From: Merdiplasma sp045118075
GTDB lineage: Bacteria; Bacillota; Clostridia; Lachnospirales; Lachnospiraceae
Length of the DNA stretch: 11,713 nt
Reading direction: 5' to 3'
Assembly: GCA_045118075.1 (NCBI GenBank)
Contig: JBGUOI010000267.1
Location: 1-11,713 of the forward strand
Both the position numbers and the translations under genes were made by a program. Every line of letters begins with the position of its first letter. The stretch's first letter is position 1. Below, piece by piece: positions 8,747 to 11,713 of this stretch. The notes below the pieces were generated by a model. That model made no database searches, was not told the DNA's origin, and saw only the letters and a list, made by a program, of their open reading frames with translations.

Positions 8747-8750
8747 AACT

Positions 8751-11713
8751 ATGAACCGTATCCAGAAATTTACCCGTAAACGGGGAGCGTGGTTTTATTT
8801 TGCCGCCGGAATGATCATACCGGCGCTTTTCGTGCTGATCAGCTATGTGGTGATCGAGGTTTGGCCCTTCGGGGACGGCACGGTGCTGATCATTGATTCC
8901 ATTCATCAGTATCTGCCGTTCTACACTGATTTCCATGAGAAACTAATCCATCACCAGAGCCTTTTCTATTCTTTTTCGGGTGGTTTCGGCTTTGATTTCT
9001 GGGCGACATATGCCTACTATCTGGCCAGTCCGCTCAATATTCTGATCGCGCTGGTGCCCACGAGCCATGTCTGTGATTTCATGGATTTCCTGATCCTGTT
9101 CAAGATCGGCCTGTGCGGCGGAATCTTCTCGTGGTACCTGCATAAACGAAATCCCGCGGCGGGTCTTTCCCCGATCGTTTTCGGGACGATGCTTGCCCTG
9201 GGCAATTTCATGACCGGCTATTATTTCAACCTCATGTGGCTGGACAGCATTGCGCTGCTTCCGCTGATCATGATGGGCATTGAGCGGATCGTAAAGGGAA
9301 AAAGCCCGGTGATGTACACCCTGGCACTGTTCGGGGCGCTCTGGTGCAATTACTATATCGGCTTTATGCTGTGCTTTTTCAGTGTCCTGTATTTCGGGGT
9401 CTGCCTGCTTAAGTCAGCCGGGATGAACCTGAATAAGGCGGGAATGAGGACATTCACCTTCGTCTGCCATTCGCTGATGGCCGGAGGCATGGCCTCCATG
9501 GTGCTGCTGCCGGCGTATATGTCGCTGCGCTATGCGGAGAACATGACGAGCAGCAGTTTTCCGACGAGAATCAAATTCTATACGAATTTTATCGAGATGA
9601 TGGTATCCCATGCCGTCTATCAGCACCCGATCAACATCTCGGACTCCCAGGTGGGATTGAATGTTTACTGCGGAAGCGTAGTGGCCGGCCTGGTGATTCT
9701 GTACCTGCTTGACCGGAAGATCCCTCTTCGCGAGAGGTTAGGGAAACTGTTCCTGGCAGGGTTCCTGCTGCTTAGTTTCGCGATGAACGTGCTCAATTTC
9801 ATCTGGCACGGGTTCCATACGCAGAACGGGCTTCCCAACCGGTTCGCATTCATTTACGTGTGTGTGCTGCTGGTGATGTGCTTCGACACCCTTCCTCACC
9901 TCAAAGAACAGCCGACGGTCAATATCGCGGCGGCGGCCTTTATCCCCCTCGGATTTATGCTGATGGTGATCGCGGCCGGACAGGGAGGAGAAGAGTACGG
10001 CGCTTATGTCTGGTTAGCTCCGGTCTTTTTGCTGATGTATGCCGGCATCCTGCTGGCGGCGGCTTTCTTCAGGCATCGTTATAAACTCATTATTAACATC
10101 CTGCTCGCAGTGATGCTGATCGAGGCCGGAGGACACTGTATCTACGGCTATATCTATGATGAGAACGTTCCGCGCCAGACCTACATCGACGACCAGTTAT
10201 CCTTCCGCTCCCTTGTCGGGAAAAGAGGAGAAAGCGACTTTTTCAGAACTGAGTTCGATACGCAGCGCATGAGGAATGTGTCGATGTTTGCCGGTGCCAA
10301 TTCCACGGTCATGTTCAACTCGACCATGATGAAGTCGGTAACTGATTTCTGTGACCGCATCGGCATGGAAGCGCGCACAAACAAGAACGGCTACATCGGC
10401 CTGACCGGCCTGATGAACGATATCTTCGGGATCCGCTACGTGCTGAGCAGCTACGCGGAAGGCGATACCATTTACGGGTATCCGAAGGTCGATTCGGACG
10501 ATCATCTTTCCCTGTTCAGGAACGATGATGCATTGTCTGTCGGTTTTCTTTGCGATCCCCAGATAAAGGAATGGGAGCTTGGGCCTGAAGATCCGATCGG
10601 AAACCAGAACCTGTTCATTATGCTGGCTACCAGCCTGGACGGGATCTTTCAGGAGACCCAGATGGATATCACCAGTGATGTGCCGTTTACAGTCGATATC
10701 CCCGAAGGTTCTTCCGCATACCTGTACCTGAAGACCAGGGTGGATTCCATTATCCTTGATACACCTGAGTACCACCGTAATTATAAGACCTACACCGATC
10801 ATCTTTACGCACTGAACGGTTCGGATGATGACAGAGATGCCGAGATCACGATCACGTTAAAGAACGGCGGCACGCAGACGGTGTATCTTTATACCTGCAC
10901 CGATGAGGCTTTAAAAGCTGCGGTGGAGGAACTGGGACGTGACCAGCTTGAGCAGGCGAAAGTCGGCGGCAATAAACTCAGCGGGACCATTGATGCTTCG
11001 CGTGACGGCGTCCTTTTGCTGACCGTACCTTACCAGAAAGGCTGGAAAGCTCTCGTTGACGGAAAACCGCAGGAACTGCTCGAGATCGGCGGTATGCTCA
11101 CCGGAATCGAGCTTACGAAAGGACAGCACGAGATCTCAATGAAGTTCACCCCGGCCGGGTTCTACCTCGGCCTGGTAATGTCGCTGCTTTGCCTGGCAGC
11201 GTTCGTTGTATCCGCTGTCTTTAACAGAAACGAAAAAACAGATCCCGAGGAGGAGACTATGGAGATCGGATTCTCAAAGACCGCTAATTCGCTGGGCGCC
11301 GGTATTTTTGCCCTGCTCAACGAAAAGAAGGAAGAACTGGAAGCACAGGGGAAAGAGATCTTCAATCTCTCGGTGGGAACACCGGAGTACGAGCCCGATC
11401 CGGCGGTGATGAAGGCCGTCTCCGACGCTGCGCTCGATCCGGTCAATTACCGGTACGCACTCAAGGATATTCCGCAGCTTACGGCGGCAGTGCAGGAGTT
11501 CTATAAAAAACGATTCGGCGTAACGCTCGAGAGCAATGAGATCATGTCCGTCTACGGATCCCAGGAGGGAATGGCTCACATCGCATGGACCGTATGCGAT
11601 CCGGGAGATCTGGTACTGGTACCGAACCCCGGCTATCCGATCTTCAAGATCGGTCCGCAGCTTTGCGGAGCGAGGACCTGGGAGTATCCGCTCACCGAGG
11701 AGAATGATTATCT
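8751..11713 (+). CDS. YfhO-family membrane protein fused in frame to an aminotransferase (3' end outside window)
   Basis: One frame is open from the ATG at 8751 to the window end (987 codons seen, no stop). Residues 1-836 look like a complete YfhO protein, a GT-C-like polytopic membrane family; characterised members act in teichoic acid glycosylation in Bacillus and Listeria. Seen are a first membrane helix at 14-38, the family's extracytoplasmic motif with D49, QYLPFY and the S-GG-G-D segment (about 49-82), YYLASPLN (89-97), roughly 13 further hydrophobic helices to residue 466, a soluble domain at about 470-800 with PYQKGWKALVDGK, and a last helix at about 803-824. After a 12-residue polar linker (NRNEKTDPEEET, 825-836) comes the N-terminal part of a class I/II PLP-dependent aminotransferase. 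Basic residues after the last helix suggest a cytoplasmic C-terminus, so the enzyme would be tethered at the inner face. The substrate of either half is unknown. The gene lies 19 bases after addA, probably in the same operon. Confidence 0.88.
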   Translation, partial: MNRIQKFTRKRGAWFYFAAGMIIPALFVLISYVVIEVWPFGDGTVLIIDSIHQYLPFYTDFHEKLIHHQSLFYSFSGGFGFDFWATYAYYLASPLNILIALVPTSHVCDFMDFLILFKIGLCGGIFSWYLHKRNPAAGLSPIVFGTMLALGNFMTGYYFNLMWLDSIALLPLIMMGIERIVKGKSPVMYTLALFGALWCNYYIGFMLCFFSVLYFGVCLLKSAGMNLNKAGMRTFTFVCHSLMAGGMASMVLLPAYMSLRYAENMTSSSFPTRIKFYTNFIEMMVSHAVYQHPINISDSQVGLNVYCGSVVAGLVILYLLDRKIPLRERLGKLFLAGFLLLSFAMNVLNFIWHGFHTQNGLPNRFAFIYVCVLLVMCFDTLPHLKEQPTVNIAAAAFIPLGFMLMVIAAGQGGEEYGAYVWLAPVFLLMYAGILLAAAFFRHRYKLIINILLAVMLIEAGGHCIYGYIYDENVPRQTYIDDQLSFRSLVGKRGESDFFRTEFDTQRMRNVSMFAGANSTVMFNSTMMKSVTDFCDRIGMEARTNKNGYIGLTGLMNDIFGIRYVLSSYAEGDTIYGYPKVDSDDHLSLFRNDDALSVGFLCDPQIKEWELGPEDPIGNQNLFIMLATSLDGIFQETQMDITSDVPFTVDIPEGSSAYLYLKTRVDSIILDTPEYHRNYKTYTDHLYALNGSDDDRDAEITITLKNGGTQTVYLYTCTDEALKAAVEELGRDQLEQAKVGGNKLSGTIDASRDGVLLLTVPYQKGWKALVDGKPQELLEIGGMLTGIELTKGQHEISMKFTPAGFYLGLVMSLLCLAAFVVSAVFNRNEKTDPEEETMEIGFSKTANSLGAGIFALLNEKKEELEAQGKEIFNLSVGTPEYEPDPAVMKAVSDAALDPVNYRYALKDIPQLTAAVQEFYKKRFGVTLESNEIMSVYGSQEGMAHIAWTVCDPGDLVLVPNPGYPIFKIGPQLCGARTWEYPLTEENDY
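11247..11255 (+). promoter_or_regulatory. Internal ribosome binding site before the aminotransferase module
   Basis: GAGGAGGAG contains AGGAGG at 11248-11253, 5 bases upstream of the in-frame ATG at 11259. It lies inside the open frame and encodes the Glu run of the linker. Its strength and spacing are those of a genuine start site, so separate translation of the aminotransferase is likely possible. Confidence 0.65.
11259..11713 (+). CDS. Class I/II PLP-dependent aminotransferase, N-terminal part (module or separately started gene)
   Basis: From the Met at 11259 the sequence reads like the natural N-terminus of a fold-type I aminotransferase related to the LL-diaminopimelate/aspartate aminotransferase group. 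It has a short helix with SLGAGIFALLNEKKEEL, then NLSVGTPEYEPDP (substrate-loop region), NYRYALKDIPQLTAAV, SVYGSQEGMAHI (binding loop for the PLP phosphate) and VLVPNPGYPIFK. 151 residues are visible; the PLP lysine and C-terminal domain lie beyond the window, so activity cannot be confirmed and the amino donor and acceptor cannot be named. The frame upstream is continuous with the YfhO-type gene. This entry describes the same DNA as the end of that fusion and is given separately because the ATG has its own strong ribosome binding site. I am sure of the family, unsure whether the free form, the fused form or both are made. Confidence 0.8.
   Translation, partial: MEIGFSKTANSLGAGIFALLNEKKEELEAQGKEIFNLSVGTPEYEPDPAVMKAVSDAALDPVNYRYALKDIPQLTAAVQEFYKKRFGVTLESNEIMSVYGSQEGMAHIAWTVCDPGDLVLVPNPGYPIFKIGPQLCGARTWEYPLTEENDY

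Noticed and set aside
10197..10802. 201-codon open frame on the minus strand
   Set aside because: It is antisense to the soluble domain of the YfhO-type protein and has no recognisable motif or convincing ribosome binding site.
11233..11239. AAAAAAC as a programmed -1 ribosomal frameshift heptamer
   Set aside because: The zero-frame codons are GAA AAA ACA, so the heptamer is not in the phase needed for tandem slippage, and no downstream stimulatory structure was evident.
11206..11409. Short + strand frame crossing the YfhO/aminotransferase junction in another phase
   Set aside because: Its translation is Arg/Ser/Pro-rich with no family resemblance, whereas the frame of 8751 gives clear protein families on both sides.

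Overview
The window looks like chromosomal DNA of a moderately GC-rich Firmicute, most likely a clostridial species of the Lachnospiraceae type. The reasons are the AddA/AddB pair (instead of RecBCD), AGGAGG-type ribosome binding sites, a YARHG-domain secreted protein, a YfhO-family membrane protein and the sequence style of the Uma2 fragment. This is inferred from family resemblance, not from a search. All supported genes lie on the + strand and cover almost everything; no RNA gene, insertion sequence, CRISPR array or phage feature was seen.

Layout: (1) positions 1-387, the C-terminal part of a Uma2-family (DUF820) PD-(D/E)XK nuclease-like protein, followed by an AT-rich hairpin and T-run that probably ends it. 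(2) 504-1658, a secreted protein made of three YARHG repeats spaced about 120 residues apart, with its own extended -10 promoter candidate, a strong ribosome binding site and a clear intrinsic terminator at 1686-1717. (3) 1732-5139 addB and 5123-8731 addA, overlapping by 17 bases, encoding the two subunits of the AddAB helicase-nuclease that processes double-strand breaks for RecA. Both carry intact ATP-binding and nuclease motifs, and AddB has all four iron-sulfur cysteines. (4) From 8751 to the end of the window, one uninterrupted reading frame: an apparently full-length YfhO-type polytopic membrane protein (836 residues), then with no stop codon the N-terminal 151 residues of a class I/II PLP-dependent aminotransferase, cut by the window edge.

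The outstanding observation is that in-frame YfhO-aminotransferase junction at 11259. The aminotransferase module begins with a Met where a free-standing enzyme would begin, and an AGGAGG motif sits 5 bases upstream of it. The locus can therefore be read as a true membrane-tethered fusion, as a stop-loss fusion that still makes free enzyme by internal initiation, or as two genes joined by a sequencing error; tests for each are given. A second point is that the terminator after the YARHG gene ends only 14 bases before the addB start codon, which leaves no room for an addB promoter in between. The addB, addA and yfhO genes are tightly packed and probably co-transcribed, but nothing in the sequence shows that DNA repair and the envelope/aminotransferase functions are linked.
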